Counted from the stretch's first letter, positions 44,444 to 57,378 are shown. The stretch is 58,172 nucleotides of DNA from Zygnema cylindricum (GCA_037447655.1 JBBHKE010000493.1:90638-148809); one strand, 5' to 3'. The notes: generated from the letters alone by a model not told the origin. Numbers and translations: made by a program.

Positions 44444-45320
44444 GTACGTCCCCGTGTATTAAAGTATCAACTTTATCTTGTCGTTTTCACCCAAAACGCA
44501 GTTCCGTACGAGAAAAACTTTAGCCGTACAAGAAAATCAATTCTTTAAAAGTACAGCAAACGTCAAGGCGATACTTACTTCATGTTTGTCGTCAAGTTAA
44601 CGAATTTTGGCGTTTTCCTTTTTTCGACCCCCGGGCAAGAGAATACAGCCTGTCAAAAATCTCCATTAAAAATCACCTCGCGACCTGATTTCAGGGAAAG
44701 TACCGCCCAAACAACGAATGAAAAATGTTCCACGCACGCGCTACACGAGTGGTAAAATTTTAGGACGAGGGAGAGCACTCGCTATTTTTCTCCCTGCCCG
44801 TCAAGTGTATGTACGGAAAAGACGAGCATGTACGGAAAAAACTCTGCAGGGGTCTCCGGACCAGCGCCGTCGTCGCTTCTCCCCTCTGCCTCTCACACTA
44901 TCGCTTTTATCTCTCACTTTTTAGAATGAGGCAAGACATTACTGGTAGTAAATGAAAGATATTTAAAAAATAATTCTTATGACTACCTTTATGTATATTT
45001 TGATGGCAAGTCGATTGAGAAAAGTCGGAAAAACGAAATCGGATAGCCATGGCAGAAAGTTCTTGAATTTTGTGACGTCGACGTTGTCACAAGTGAGCAT
45101 GGCGTCACAATGTCACAAAACCCTAAACATCTGCCATGTCACAAAATTACAAAAATCTAGACGTCTACAACCGTCGCTGTTTTTGTTGGCGTCACCGATT
45201 GTCGGAAGTTTCGTTGTCGCCTTCAATCGTCACAAGTTGTACCTACGTCTACAACCGTCACATTTCAAAGTTCCGATTTCATTTTCGCACATAGGGACGC
45301 TTTTCAAAGTAGTACGGAAC
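44444..45320. other. Gene-free stretch
   Basis: No gene seen. At 44671-44690 there is another, imperfect AATCACCTCGCGA-type palindrome. Around 45070-45260 GTCACAA/TCACAAAA motifs recur. Confidence 0.5.
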
Positions 45321-45738
45321 TAGTGTTGGGTATCGGGTAAATTCATATCGTGATAATTTCGATATTCGATATATCGAATATCGATCGAGCAAATTCCTCG
45401 ATATATCGTACCGGGACCAACATAAGTTATCGCGATATATATCGCAAAAACTGGGTGTCCGTACAGTCATAGTACGGAAAATCGTACGGTTACCCACCCC
45501 CCCCCCCCCCCCCCCCCCCCCCCCCGCGGGCCAGGGGGGGGGGGGGGGGGGGGGGGGTTTGAAAAAAAAATTGGGAAAAAAAAAAAAAAAAAATTAATGC
45601 CTCGATATATCGGCGATATATATGCGATATATCGCGATGATTTGGTTTTCAATATATCGAAGCGATATATCAGTAATCGGGTACCTGAAATTCGATATAT
45701 ATCGAATATTGGCAAAAGGTCCTCGATACCCAACACTA
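45321..45738. mobile_element. hAT-like MITE (family 3) with CGATATATCG motifs and poly-C/poly-G core
   Basis: Inverted ends TAGTGTTGGGTATCG / CGATACCCAACACTA, flanked by the perfect 8-bp duplication TACGGAAC (45313-45320 and 45739-45746). Inside are many CGATATATCG-type palindromes. At the centre a ~30-base C run (45496-45524) faces a ~25-base G run (45533-45557), followed by an A run. No coding capacity. Confidence 0.92.
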
Positions 45739-47744
45739 TACGGAACACTTCACTACAGTCCAAAGTACTTTTTCAAAGTATCGCTTACATGGGGACATAC
45801 CCTTAGTTTCTTCCGCGCAGTTCCTCGTTTTAGTTTACTTCCTCCTTTGTTCAGTTTTTCAGTTCAATTTCGGCCTGCCGTTTCTTCTGTTCCCATGTCC
45901 TTGAGATTGTTTACCATCCCGCTTTCTTTTATTAAGCTCACGTCATATGACTATTATTTTAGTGCGAAGGGGTAGTACTACACTGTAGTTTGGTTTAGTG
46001 CGAACTGAACCCTCTACATTTCTGTCCGAAAGTTGTTTCGAAGATCCACCGTTGGATGAACTTTCATCCAACGGAAATCATTTAAGACCATAAAAATAAA
46101 GATGACTTGAAAGTTTTGAAAGACATTGAAACTATCTCGACATGTAAAAACCAATTATTATTTTGACATGCAATGATTTTTATTCCTCTTTTCTGTTTTG
46201 GCGCGTAATATGCAATGAATAGTTAACATTTTGATATGCAATGAAACTTTCCTATATTTTACTTTCTTTTCTTAACCTAGAAAAGGCATGATCCTATGGC
46301 CGAATATGGAAAACGGATGGGAGTCTTGGCCTTTGAAAATATTCTTGCCAAATATTACTGATTACAACCTTCCTCTGCTTCTGTGCTTTTGTCACCATTG
46401 TCTTCTGTTTTACTTTTCTTTCCTTTGTCTTCCAGTATTTGAAATAGTTTTTGAAGTACTGAAAGCAATAAATAATTTTGAGATCCGTATGCTCTTATGG
46501 GTTTTAGATCGTCGATGTTTGGTTTGGAATAAAGGACCATAATTATTTATACAGGTCGAAAGTTCCATACTAATATAACGTACTAATTCTATATCTGTAT
46601 TCAAGGCATAAATGAACTTTTGAGTGTTGTCCACAATGTTCATTTTAGGTAATGAAAGTAATTTTTTAATAAGTACATACGTAATTACAAAAAACATCAT
46701 CGCAAATAACATTAGTAAAAATAATTGCAATTGACAGCCATAAAAAATGAGAGGACAAATATAAAAGTTTTTGCTTAGTCAGATATTTGAACCACATTTT
46801 TTCCCATTCAGGTTTTTTGTACATTCACCGATTACAGTAAATTATGGAACTGGCACCTGATTCGAGAACTAAATTCTTATGTACGGGTTGTTTCTCTAAC
46901 ATTAGCTTGTTTATAACATTTGATTTTTTTTTTAAGAAAACTTGGGCAGATTTTGAAAATACTCGGTTCCAAAAACTGGAGCGAGAAAAGTGTCGTAAGA
47001 ACCAAAAGAAGAAAAAGTAATAATTGAAAAAAAACATGTCAAATATGTAATGTGTGTCCCTCACTTTTTAGAAGCGAGGACAGGCATGCATGAGAAAGAA
47101 GGAAAAGTCTTTGACAGAGAGGAGAGAGTGAAAAATAGATTGGAAAGCATCAGGCGTCGGATCAGAGGATCGGCGCATCAAAATCAAAATCGGAAAATCA
47201 TCCAGGCAAATCAGGCATAGGGAAATCAGGCTCAGAAAGATCAATCAAGATCAACAGGCATCAGGATCAGGTCAGAAAATCAGGCTATAAAACATCAACT
47301 TTTGCCGTCAAAAACATCAATAGGTTGGAGTTGAAAAAATATTTGGCTGACACTTTTTCATTCGAAGGATTATATTTGCGTTACAAAACATGACCCAGTT
47401 TGCTTTTGTAAGGAAAAAAGGAACCATTGATCCCTTTCTTTATTCCTACAAAGTATCAAACTCTTTCCCAAAGACTTGATGGGTCCTGTCAAATTGTACA
47501 GATTCGAATGTTTAAATACATTTCTTATTTTCTATCAACAAATGCAATTGAAACCTAAAAACGAACTTCCAACCAAAAAAGAAAAAAATAAAAAAGAACA
47601 AAAAAGAAGCAAAACGAAAAGAGAAGGAAATAAAAATTGACTTGTCGCAGGTTTTTCTTTATACCTGAGACCTTTTGCCTCTTTCGATATAAAACCGACC
47701 ACCAAAAAAATAAAAAAATAATAATCTGCTAAGTCACTAAAAAT
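45739..47744. other. Gene-free stretch, 3' flank of DENND6
   Basis: AT-rich. Short repeats of the form ATCAGGCATCAG / GATCAG occur at 47150-47295. Small open frames here, for example around 46290-46730 on both strands, show no family resemblance. The last few hundred bases should include the DENND6 3' UTR, but I see no canonical AATAAA close to the stop. Confidence 0.5.
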
Positions 47745-47808
47745 TTAATAAAGGGGATTAAACGGATTGGGGTCTAATCCTGTGGCAACCTTCCGTACCT
47801 CCTCTCCT

Positions 47809-47840
<32 letters not shown>

Positions 47841-50800
47841 TTCTTCCTCTTCCTCGTTCTCTTCTCTCCTTCCCCTCTGATCCAAAAACAAAGTCTTACC
47901 AATTTCCAAACTATTCCCATCCTCTCCCGTTTCTGTTCTTCTTGAAAAATAGGAGAGCATTCCTCCATTATTTTGCCCCTTCTCACTCTCATTTTTCCCA
48001 TTTGGACCCCAATCCCAGCCCCCAAAAATGGGTTTTTGAGACGGACTTACGGAATTTGAACTAAGTCGTCGAGGAGTCGAACCTGCAGACGCCGAAAATC
48101 TTCTTCCTACCACCGGACTCGAAATCGAAAATTTCGGTAAAGTAGAAACTGAAATACTTCTTGAAGCATAACCGATATCCGCATCAAGAAGCTCTTCCAA
48201 ATCATCTTCAACGGAAAAAAAATTGAAGTCGGCTCTCTCTCCCTCTCCCCCTCCTCCCTCTCCTTCTCCTCCACGCATCCCTAGAGATCCTGGAAAACCT
48301 CCAGGAGGTTCTTTTATACTGCGTAACGGAGATCCGGAATAAAAATGTCCGGAGGAAGAGGGGGAAAACATTCCCTCCATGGATCCTAAAATTCCCGAAT
48401 TAAATTTTTTCGGGCTGACCGAATGAGACATGACGTCTCTGGATGACTGGAGGGAAGGTCTCCCAGGCAGTTTAGAAGGTTCTCGTCCTCCTTGCAAGAG
48501 AGAGGCGTGTTGGGGATTGAAAAGAAGCATCTGTTGGACATCTCTTGGGAGAGAATTGTATAAAATTCTTAAATCATTCCTGAGTTTAGAAATCGCAGGA
48601 TTTTCGGGAAACAGAATTCCGGATCGATATCCCGCAAGCTGCAAGAAGGCGATGAGGAAGAGGGAGAGGGAGAGGGAAAGAGAAAGGGAGAGGAAGAGGG
48701 AGAGGGAGAGGCCAAAGGAGGAGAGAGGAAAGAGGAAAGAGGGGAGATGACAGAGACATATTAATAAATTTCATCTTGCAGGGGCCAGTGAGCGTAAATA
48801 GTAGGGACATAGATTTGCGAGAGGAAAGAGGGAAGTAGGAGAGGGGAAGGGGAGAAGGGGGAGAGGAGAGGGGAGGTGGGAAAGGGAGGATAGGAGGGAG
48901 GAGAGGGGAGGTGGGAAAGGGAGGAGGGGAGGGAGGAGAGCGGAGAGGGGAGAGGGGAAAGGGGAGTGGGAGAGGGGAGGAGGGAAGGACGAGAGGATGA
49001 AAGAGCGAAAAGGAGAGGTGGCAGGTTTCAAAAATTAAAGGCTAGAAAAGACAACAAAAAAACAGGATCTATGAAACTTAGAACCATGACCAGAAAAAAG
49101 TGAGAAGGAGAACAAAGAGAAAACTTTACCAAAACACAAATTTTTCAGACAAACTTAAAGCGTTAAGAACCAAGAAAAGATGAAATGAAGTAGTACACCA
49201 AAATGGCTTGGACAAGATCAGCTTTAGCTTTTATCAGAGTATCTGAGGTGTACATATGAATTAGAATCGACAAAATTAAAGTGCGGTGGACAAAAAATAA
49301 GCATGTTAATACAAGTTCCTGTAAAGTCCTTTATTCATATACAGTAAGTACTGTTCCTATCCACACTAATCCCTTTCCCTCTTTCTCTACCCTCGCAGTC
49401 TACCTCCTCCCACTGCTTCCTCCCTCAGCCACCCTCCTCTCTAGTTTCTCCCTCGCTTGACACTAGATCCGTCAGAAAACAGTCACTATTAGTAAGTGTT
49501 AGGCTGTTTAGGGTATTCAACATGAAACATTGAGTTTCCATAAAAAAAAATCCAGAAATCAAGGAGCAAAAAAACGGCCCCAATGCCGACACAACAAAAG
49601 AGAAAAAACCCAAAACTGTATTTTTCACCCTCCAAATCGAGGGTAGTAGTTGATGCAATTTTTGATTTATGAAAATTCAAGAATTTGTGATAAAAAGGGG
49701 CTAAAAAACCGCCTTTAGCTAACCCTTTTTTCAAAATCAAATATAAGGTGCCTAGTTTAAACATGTGACCTCCAAAAAATGAAAAGAAAAAAAAATAAAA
49801 AATTATGCTGTTTGGCAAAGAAAAAGAGTTCATCAACACTCACCAATGGTGACTGAGAGAAAAAGATCTAGTGTTAAAGTATATGGTGTTGTAACATCCA
49901 AGGTCACTATTTTTCGAGCCCAGGACACAAACGATTAAAAACCCAAAAAAAATAAAAATCTCTTAGCTTAGAATCAGATAAAAAGTATGTCCACTGAACT
50001 CTGGTTTAAAATCCAATCCGCGATTCCTTCCAAAGATTTAAAAAAAAATGTTTTTTTTTTCTTCTTCTCTTGTTATATTATTAACATGATACTTTCCCTC
50101 CCTCGCCGTCCCTTCTTCCTGGTCTCACCTGCAATTCGGACCAAATGTGTTTTTCCAGAGTCGTAAAAGCGTCGATCAATTCGACTTCATCCATAGTTTG
50201 TAAAAAAGTTCGTACATCTGCCGAAAGTCTGGCCTTCCTCCATAGTTTATGCTGCTCGGCTTCAGCTACAGCTCTCCTTCTCTGAAACCAAGGCATAAAA
50301 TTTGGTCCCTCCAAAAATTTCCTGTAAAGTTCCAACCAACTACCTTGCTGGAGTCTTTTCGCCAAAAATTTTCCGGGTCCTCGGGCAGCCATTTGTTCTA
50401 AAAATTCATGAGCATCGAAAGCTGGGAGAGGAGGAGGATCTCGAAAAGGAGAAGCTCCTTGGGGAGGAGCCGCAGCTCGTAAATAGGGTCCAAATGGGGC
50501 TAAAAAATTGGTGGTTAATTCCACAAAATGACGTCGTAACATTTCGTTATTCACGACTGTTAGGGTTTCGGAAGCGGCTACAGGGAGACTTCCTGCTGGA
50601 CTATCAATTAATCGGTTTAAAATTGTGGTATCTTGTTTTGTAGAAGGTTGATAATTTGTCCAAAGAGCCTCTCTGTGTTCTGTCATGAGAGAGAGAGGTC
50701 CTTCCTTTCGAATGCGGGCCACTCGACTGTTTTTTCCACAATCATTCACCAAAGAACCCAATAAAAAAAGTCAATTAACAGAGCACATAAACAAACTCTC

Positions 50801-53800
50801 CGAGCTTAGTAACGAGGTTAAAATAAAAACGTTAATATGGACAATATTTACATTTTTCTTCACGGGTATTTTAGGGTTTTCAGGTCAGTTGTCAAGTTGT
50901 CTTTTAAAGAAAGTAAAGAGCTGCAGCCTAGTTTTCCGAAGGTTAACATTGTCAAATTACATAACCGTGGGTTTTTAGCATTTGGTTGAAAAAACCTCTG
51001 AAAACTTAAAAAAGACTTCCAGAGCGGATAATACTGTGTTTCAATAAGAACAGCTCAATACCATTATCAGTATGGCTTTCTTACAGACTTTATAGTTGCA
51101 ATATCAATGCTAATTCACACTAACATTGTTGTCTACATGGTTTATACAAACAAATGTCTATTTTTTCCTCATCAAACAAAACCTTAAAAGACATATTTCA
51201 GTTTTTTCCTTGAATTCACTACATTGAAGTAGCGATTATCTGTCACATATTGAGGAGCTTCAAATGGTTTTACATTAATAACTTCAATTTGCTTTACATT
51301 AGAGAACTCCAGTAAAATAATAGAGTAGATTACAAATGGCATTAGTCGAAAAGTACACAGAAACATTGGCGATAGGTTGTATGTAAACCGTCAGCAATGT
51401 TAAAAACCAATTACATTGTCGCTAAACTGTCTTTACTGTCTCTTCCACAAAAACAACAACCACCTTTATGTTCTGTGATTGAAAATGAACACTCCAACAT
51501 AGCTTTGAAAGACAAACACAAACAACATATATTGTGCCACACCTACCCATTCCCTACAAAGCAAATGATGAACTTTCAACTACATTGAAATAAAATGCAA
51601 CACATAAATGTCCAGTATTTATGAGAATTCCAGAAAAAATTCACCTGAAAATACTACTTGCTGAAAATCGCCGCAGAGGAGACAAATGTTGGGTATAATT
51701 ATCCAATTGCAATCTCGCGGGCGAAGCTTTTGCAGAAACTTGCGAATTTGGATGAAGTAGACCGCTGTTTCCTGCATACCGACTGGAAACAGGACCGTTT
51801 TGACTAGGAGTCCCAACAGAAACCACGTGGGGGAGATTTCGGAAAGCTTTGAGAAAATGAAGATTTGTGACTCCAAGGACCATTGGAGGGACTGGATCTC
51901 CATGTTTTAAAGAATTCAACATTTGAAAATCCGGATCGTGGATGGTAAAATAGGGTCTGAAATCCATGGAACAAGGGAGAGGAGCTGTGAGACCCACAAG
52001 GGCAGCTACGGCTTCAGAACATTGAGAAGGAGAAGGAGCGATTATTAACAAAGGTTCTCCGACTAAAAGAAGTTCCCAAAGAACCCATAACTGCATTAGA
52101 ACACCTCGATACATTCCGAATAGATCAGCCTCGTAAAAGATTCCCTGTGAAAAATGGGAAAACAAATGATTGGGTTTAAAAACTTAAAAGACAAAACTGG
52201 TCTTTAAGAGCCTTTCCAGGCAGAGAGAAAGGGATGGAGAAGGGGAAGTTGAGAGGGAGGAAGAAGGACGGGCTCTTTAGGATTATTCAATTTAAAGTTC
52301 ATACTAAACCCACTGACAGAGTCCAATACACCTTCACCACCACTGTTAGTTGAACAATTATTGAGATGGAAACTGCACCTCTAACCTGAGCAGCTGAATT
52401 CGAATTACATTTTTTAGGCATTTTAAAGTGTTTTTTGAAACTTGAAAAAAAAAAAAAACTCCCGGCTGAGCTAGCACTGTCAACAATTGTTCTTCATAGC
52501 TTTAATGGCACTGTTAAGGTTTATTTTCAACAGTTTTCAAGGAGATTATTTGCGCCTTTTAGGTTTTTTGAGTTTTTAAGGCGAGATTTCTCCGACTGAA
52601 TATCAGAAGCATTCTAGAACTTTCTATTGTTATGTTTACAGTATCAATGTTCAAGGTTTTAAAAAAAAATTGACAAAAGTATTCATGTTTCATGTTTTTT
52701 ATATCATTACAATGTTCTTTCACCTTTATGTTCAGATTTTCTCCAGGCTTTTGAAGCTTCTTTTTTACCTGAGGTACTGATTTCGACAAAGGCGCCGGAG
52801 CCATGGCTGACGTAAAATCATCTAGAGGAGTTTGATTACTTGGAGGGAGAGTGTGAGCAGGAGGTAGTGGAGTTCTTATAATGACTCCCCCAGTTGGGAG
52901 TTCCATGGTAGTTCCGTGTAACGGAGGAGGCCAATGGGACACATAAAGGGCAATCTGTTCCAAAGCGCTCGACCCGATATCAAAATAAAGGGGTCCAGCA
53001 ATTTGAACCAAGGGCCTAAAAACAGAGGAATATGGTCTTTCTGTTAAAACTACAACAGATTTCTGTTCTCCTCCTCTTCGCAACCTTTCGTCATGACGTT
53101 GTCGATTAAATACGAATCCGTACAAGTATCGAGTTCCACCACTTCCGGGACCCAGGGGAGAAATTCCTCCTCCTCTTCCTACGTTGCTACCTCCTATGCC
53201 AAAGCTGCCCTCTCCTCTCATACTTCCTCCTGATGGCCTCTCACTAGCCCTCTCACTACCACTTTCGGTACCACCAGAGTTTCTATGTGAGTCAAAGCTT
53301 CCGTCTTCCCTATTGACATCCACACCATTTCCAGTACGGGAAGGAGAGGAGGTGGACTCAAAGTCAAGTTTTTTACGACCATCCCTCTCCCTCTCTGTCA
53401 ATGGGCTATTGGGAAATAACGATCGAGGGGAGGTATCAAAATTACTTTCAAACTGGTTTGAACCCCATGAATTACTAGAATTTCTTTTACTTGTAGACCA
53501 ATCTTCCACTCCTCTCCCACTCCCAGAGGCTTCTCCATCTGAAACTGCCCTCTCTCTCTGTTTCTCCCTCTCCCGCAACCTCTCCAGGTTTTCCCCAGGA
53601 GAAGTTATACTAGCAGGGTCTATTGAACGTCTAAAACTAGCCATGGGATCACTATCACTCCCACTTCCCTCACCTCTCCCTTCACTACTTCTCCCATTAA
53701 AACGAGTTGTGGAAGTTGCTGGGGGTGGAGAGGAGGGCCGCTGAGGAGTTCCTCTCCTTCTGACCCGGAAAAAAAAAAGAGTATCATGCAAACTGGCTCG

Positions 53801-54075
53801 GTTATGGACTGATGTCATTGAATCAGGAAAAGACGAAAAGGCAACATCGGCTTCTTCTTCCACTGACAAAGCGTCTGGTGGGTAGCAGTCCTCCACCAGT
53901 TGACCCTGAGTGAGAAAGAAGGAGAGGTCTACAGAGTGAGAGGACTAGACGGACGAGAATAAATAAATTTGAAAAGAAGTGCGGACAGGAGAAAAGGACA
54001 TGGAGAGGCACGGAGAGGAATTCTACACCAGCTGACCCAGGAAGGAAGGGAGAGGGAAGGGGAGGGGGAGAGGGG

Positions 54076-54154
<79 letters not shown>

Positions 54155-55506
54155 CCTTCAACAAATAGTTTCACAACAGGACAAGATGAAAAAAAAGACT
54201 CAAATGTTAACATTTTGGGTGTGAAAAGCATACAGAAACCCAAGAAAAACCTAGGAAAACTTCCAACCTCTAAACAAAGTTATTCACGCAAAGACGTTGT
54301 CCTTTTATGGGGGACAAGAAAACACCTTGGGAAGTTTTGACAAAAAGATGGCCGGTGACCTTAAAAAATAATTAAAACCTTTCACAATGACATCAAGAGT
54401 GGATCCTAGTTTACAGGATTGGACAAGAATAATTTAAGGACGAAATATTTGGTCGATTGAAATCTAGCTTTCCACTTCACTTGTAAGAGATATTCACATA
54501 GACGTTACATAGACTTTTGTAAAGGAAATGTTGAAAATTATGTCCGTGAAAATAAAAAAGTTGTGGTAGGATGAAAACATGATAAAGGCAGGTGATTCAT
54601 GCTGCAAGTCTGAAAAGTATAGCAGAAGGAAGTTTATGTGACAAGTCAAAAACATGTTAGAGCAATGAAGTTTATGCAACAAACCTACAATATGTTTTAA
54701 GAACGAATTTAAAATAAAAATTAATTTAATTCTACATAAAGATTCAACTGCATTCATTTGCCAAGCCTGAATGAGACATGAAAAGGTAAACGTTCAAGAC
54801 AAGAAAATTTATGCGTTCAGTCTGATTCCTTGTCTTCTATAATGAGAAAAGGAATATGTACATTGCTGTAAAACAAGCACATATAAAACAAACCGCGCGT
54901 ACAAAGTTAGGTGAAATGATTGCACAGGCTTCAAGTTGATGAAAGATTCACTTGTTTGTACTAAAAAACGTTTTTTTTAGCGTAATATATCTTTTCAATC
55001 TGCATTACACTGGTCATAGAGTAAAGCTAATTCATATTACAATGTGCCATAGCTGCAGAATGGAGACATTTGACAAGCAGAGAAAGAAAGGAAGCAAGGT
55101 AGAGTAAAGGAGAGGGGGAAAAGAAGAGAAAGGGAGTAGAACATGAAAATCAAATGAAAGGGAAAGAAAGGAGAAAAAGATGAAACAATGTGCAAACCGC
55201 GTCAAGCAGAGAGAGAAAAAGAGAGAAGGAGAAAGAGTGGTTGCAAGTGAGTTCCAGAGTTGGACAATAAACAGAAACTGAGAGGGAGAAAAAATAGAGG
55301 TTGGAAGTGACGTGTATTCAAGGGAGAATCTGTGCCTGGGGAGAGACAGTGATAGAGGGAGAAAGGGAGAGTAAAATTCTATGCACCTGTTCCAAATCAA
55401 AGCGTATGGCTACTATTGCCACCATCCATCTCCTGAGCGAACCAATGTCCGGTTTGGCTGACGGGTCCACTTGCCTTCCACTAAACACCAAATTGCTGCG
55501 ACTCAT
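47745..55506 (-). CDS. DENND6: DENN-domain protein, DENND6/FAM116 family
   Basis: Five exons on the minus strand: 55506-55387, 53905-52769, 52144-51645, 50726-50129 and 48638-47745. All are GT-AG with matching phases, for 3249 nt (1082 aa). The ATG at 55506 gives MSRSNLVFSGRQ. Landmarks: SLRRWMVAIVAIRFDLEQGQ; VEDCYPPDALS; FSSFPDS; FFFRVRRRG; a Ser/Arg/Gly-rich insert of about 206 residues (93-298); RYLYGFVFNRQRHDERLRRG (rest of the N-terminal DENN module); LWELLLVGEPLLIIAPSPS and MDFRPYFTIHDPDF (central DENN); VVNNEMLRRHFVELTTNFLA, GSWLELYRKFLEGPNFMPWF and MDEVELIDAFTTLEKH (C-terminal part); LRILYNSLPRDVQQMLLFNP; then a Ser-rich tail ending in a run of about 17 Glu. Human DENND6A (about 608 aa) is a Rab14 exchange factor in endosomal recycling. 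The plant role is inferred. The length excess comes from the insert and the C-terminal tail. Confidence 0.92.
48639..50128 (-). other. Intron 4 of DENND6
   Basis: A 1.49-kb GT-AG intron. Directly upstream of its acceptor, about 48,645-49,020 is almost pure purine on the plus strand, that is, a ~370-nt pyrimidine tract in the transcript. The rest is AT-rich and contains no recognised coding segment. Confidence 0.85.
50727..52768 (-). other. Introns 3 (50727-51644) and 2 (52145-52768) of DENND6
   Basis: These flank exon 3 (51645-52144). Both have GT donors and AG acceptors (AACAG at 50727 and CACAG at 52145) and are AT-rich. No extra exon is needed, because the DENN alignment is continuous across both joins. 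Confidence 0.8.
53906..55386 (-). other. Intron 1 of DENND6
   Basis: A 1.48-kb GT-AG intron carrying a (GA)n microsatellite and further purine-rich plus-strand blocks (53,910-54,082 and 55,075-55,385). No coding segment seen. Confidence 0.8.
54083..54150. repeat. (GA)n microsatellite
   Basis: About 34 uninterrupted AG dinucleotides inside DENND6 intron 1, reading as (CT)n in the transcript. Open frames through it on both strands are artefacts. Confidence 0.97.
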
Positions 55507-56339
55507 GATTGTGAGAGTGTGAATCACCACATGAGAAACAACGAACTAAGAAAAAGATAGGTCGAAGGAGGACAGGAAGAGAGACGAAAGGAGGTTTGGA
55601 AGGAGCGCACAAGAGAGGGAGGAATGTAAAGCGAAGGAAGCGAAAAAGTCAAGGAGGAGGACAGGGATATTTTAAAGAAAGATAGAGTAGGAAAAGGAGG
55701 GAGAGAGAGAGGGAGGGAAACAGAAGGGACAGCACACAATCAGTTACATAGTATCATAGTATACTTTCTTTTGACGAAAAAGTCACGCGCGGGAGAAATC
55801 TTCGAAATAAAAAAAACGTAGTCATTGTTTGAAAGGACATTAGGGTTTTAACAACAAGTTTCAAACTTTGGAGTCAAGAAAAGCAATGCCGAAAAATTAT
55901 CCAGCATTAAAAAGAATAACAAAAGTTTATAAATGTGTAAGGAAAAGAAAGGAAATACGGAAAGGATAAAGGATAAGGATCACCAAGATAAAAAGGGATA
56001 ACTGAAAAATGTAAACTACGCTCTGAAAAAGAAAAATGTGGTAAATGAGTCAGTTTATTCTGAAAAATACATCTTCAAAAAGCCATGCTACGATGAATAG
56101 CACTAATATAAATGGATGTGACTAACTAAAAAAAACCATGATAACTTGAAAAGATACGAGTTTTCTTAAGGTTATCCAGTTTGAATCCTTGATAGAGGCA
56201 TGAAAATCTTTTGAAAATGAAGCCCGCTTCAACTCTTCAAGCAAGTCTTCATGCTAGAATGAACTTGCCAATTGGCACGTGTGGCAGACAAGACATTTTT
56301 TAAGTTTAAACATCATATGAAACTACAGTACATTACGTA
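55507..56339. other. Upstream region of DENND6, no gene seen
   Basis: A purine-rich plus-strand block at 55,550-55,735, then AT-rich sequence. It should contain the DENND6 5' UTR and promoter; no clear TATA element stands out. Confidence 0.5.
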
Positions 56340-56558
56340 CCACCGCGAATCGTTATTAGCGTCAAGGTTTTTTTCGCCACTTAAAACATATTTTTTCCTT
56401 ACACACTTGTTGGATTTTCAATTTGAGACCGCCAATCGGAAGATGAGAATGTTACCTTTCAATCGCAACCGTCAGATCCACAATCTGACATGTGTGTAAG
56501 GATAAAAAATGTTTTAAGTGGCGTAAAAAACCTTGACGCTAATAACGATTCGCGGTTG
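56340..56558. mobile_element. TA-flanked palindromic MITE, copy 6
   Basis: CACCGCGAATCGTTATTAGC at the left and CTAATAACGATTCGCGG at the right. It has the internal blocks TTGTTGGATTTTCAATTTGA, ACCGCCAATCGG, CAATCGCAACCGTCAGATCC and TCTGACATGTGTGTAAGG. Confidence 0.85.
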
Positions 56559-56767
56559 TACAATACTTATAGTTAAATCAAAGACAACGTCGTTATCACA
56601 TGGAAGTGCCTCCTCATTTAATGTTCCTCAATCCAAGTAGAACGACTCAAAAGGTTCATGCACTTAAACGAGAGGAAACGCAGATAGAGCCATGTGGAAC
56701 CCATCTAAGGACAAAAGACCAAACAATACTCTCGGTGCATGACACGGCACTACAATACAGTCCTGTA

Positions 56768-56980
56768 CACAGTGAATCGCTTATAGTGTTAATGTTTATT
56801 TAGCCGCTTAAAACATCTTGTGCACACTTGTCGGCCTTTTATAATCCGACGGTTCCGATTGAAAGACAAGGTTCTCACCTTCCGATTGGTGGCCTCCAAT
56901 CATGAATCGGACACGTGTGTATGGAGAAAAGATGCTTTAAGCGGCTAAAAAAACATCAGCACTATAAGCTATTCACGGTG
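56768..56980. mobile_element. TA-flanked palindromic MITE, copy 7
   Basis: TA|CACAGTGAATCGC at the left and CTATTCACGGTG|TA at the right, 213 bp, with paired blocks CACTTGTCGG and CGGACACGTGTGTATGGAG. Confidence 0.82.
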
Positions 56981-57122
56981 TACTGTACTACAACAGTACT
57001 GTAGTACAGTTTTGGTAGTACTGATACGTATGATTACCGTACGCCCGAAGCTCGAAGAATCGTATGATTAATGTGTCGACTTATTTAGAGCCGGAGCTCT
57101 GGCCACACTTGACTTTGAACTA

Positions 57123-57378
57123 CACCGTGTATCGCTATTAGGGTTAATGTTTTTTTTCGTCACTCATCCGTACACACTTGTCCGATTTTCAATTTGAGAT
57201 CGCCAATCAGAAGCTCTCATCCGTACACACTTGTCCGATCTTCAATTTGAGACCGCCAATCAGAAGCTGAGAGTGTTCCCTTCCAATCGCAACCGTCAGA
57301 TCACAAATCCGACAAGTGTGTACGGAGAAAAGATGTTTTGAAGTGGCAAAAAAAAACATCAACACTAAATTCACGGTG
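57123..57378. mobile_element. TA-flanked palindromic MITE, copy 8, with internal duplication
   Basis: TA|CACCGTGTATCGCTATTAG at the left and TTCACGGTG|TA at the right, 256 bp. The block CATCCGTACACACTTGTCCG to CCAATCAGAAGCT occurs twice in tandem (about 57166-57214 and 57218-57268), explaining the extra length. Confidence 0.85.

Noticed and set aside
46288-46730. Two opposing hydrophobic frames of about 80-106 codons
   Set aside because: AT-rich composition, no splice or family evidence, and overlapping on opposite strands. Likely chance.
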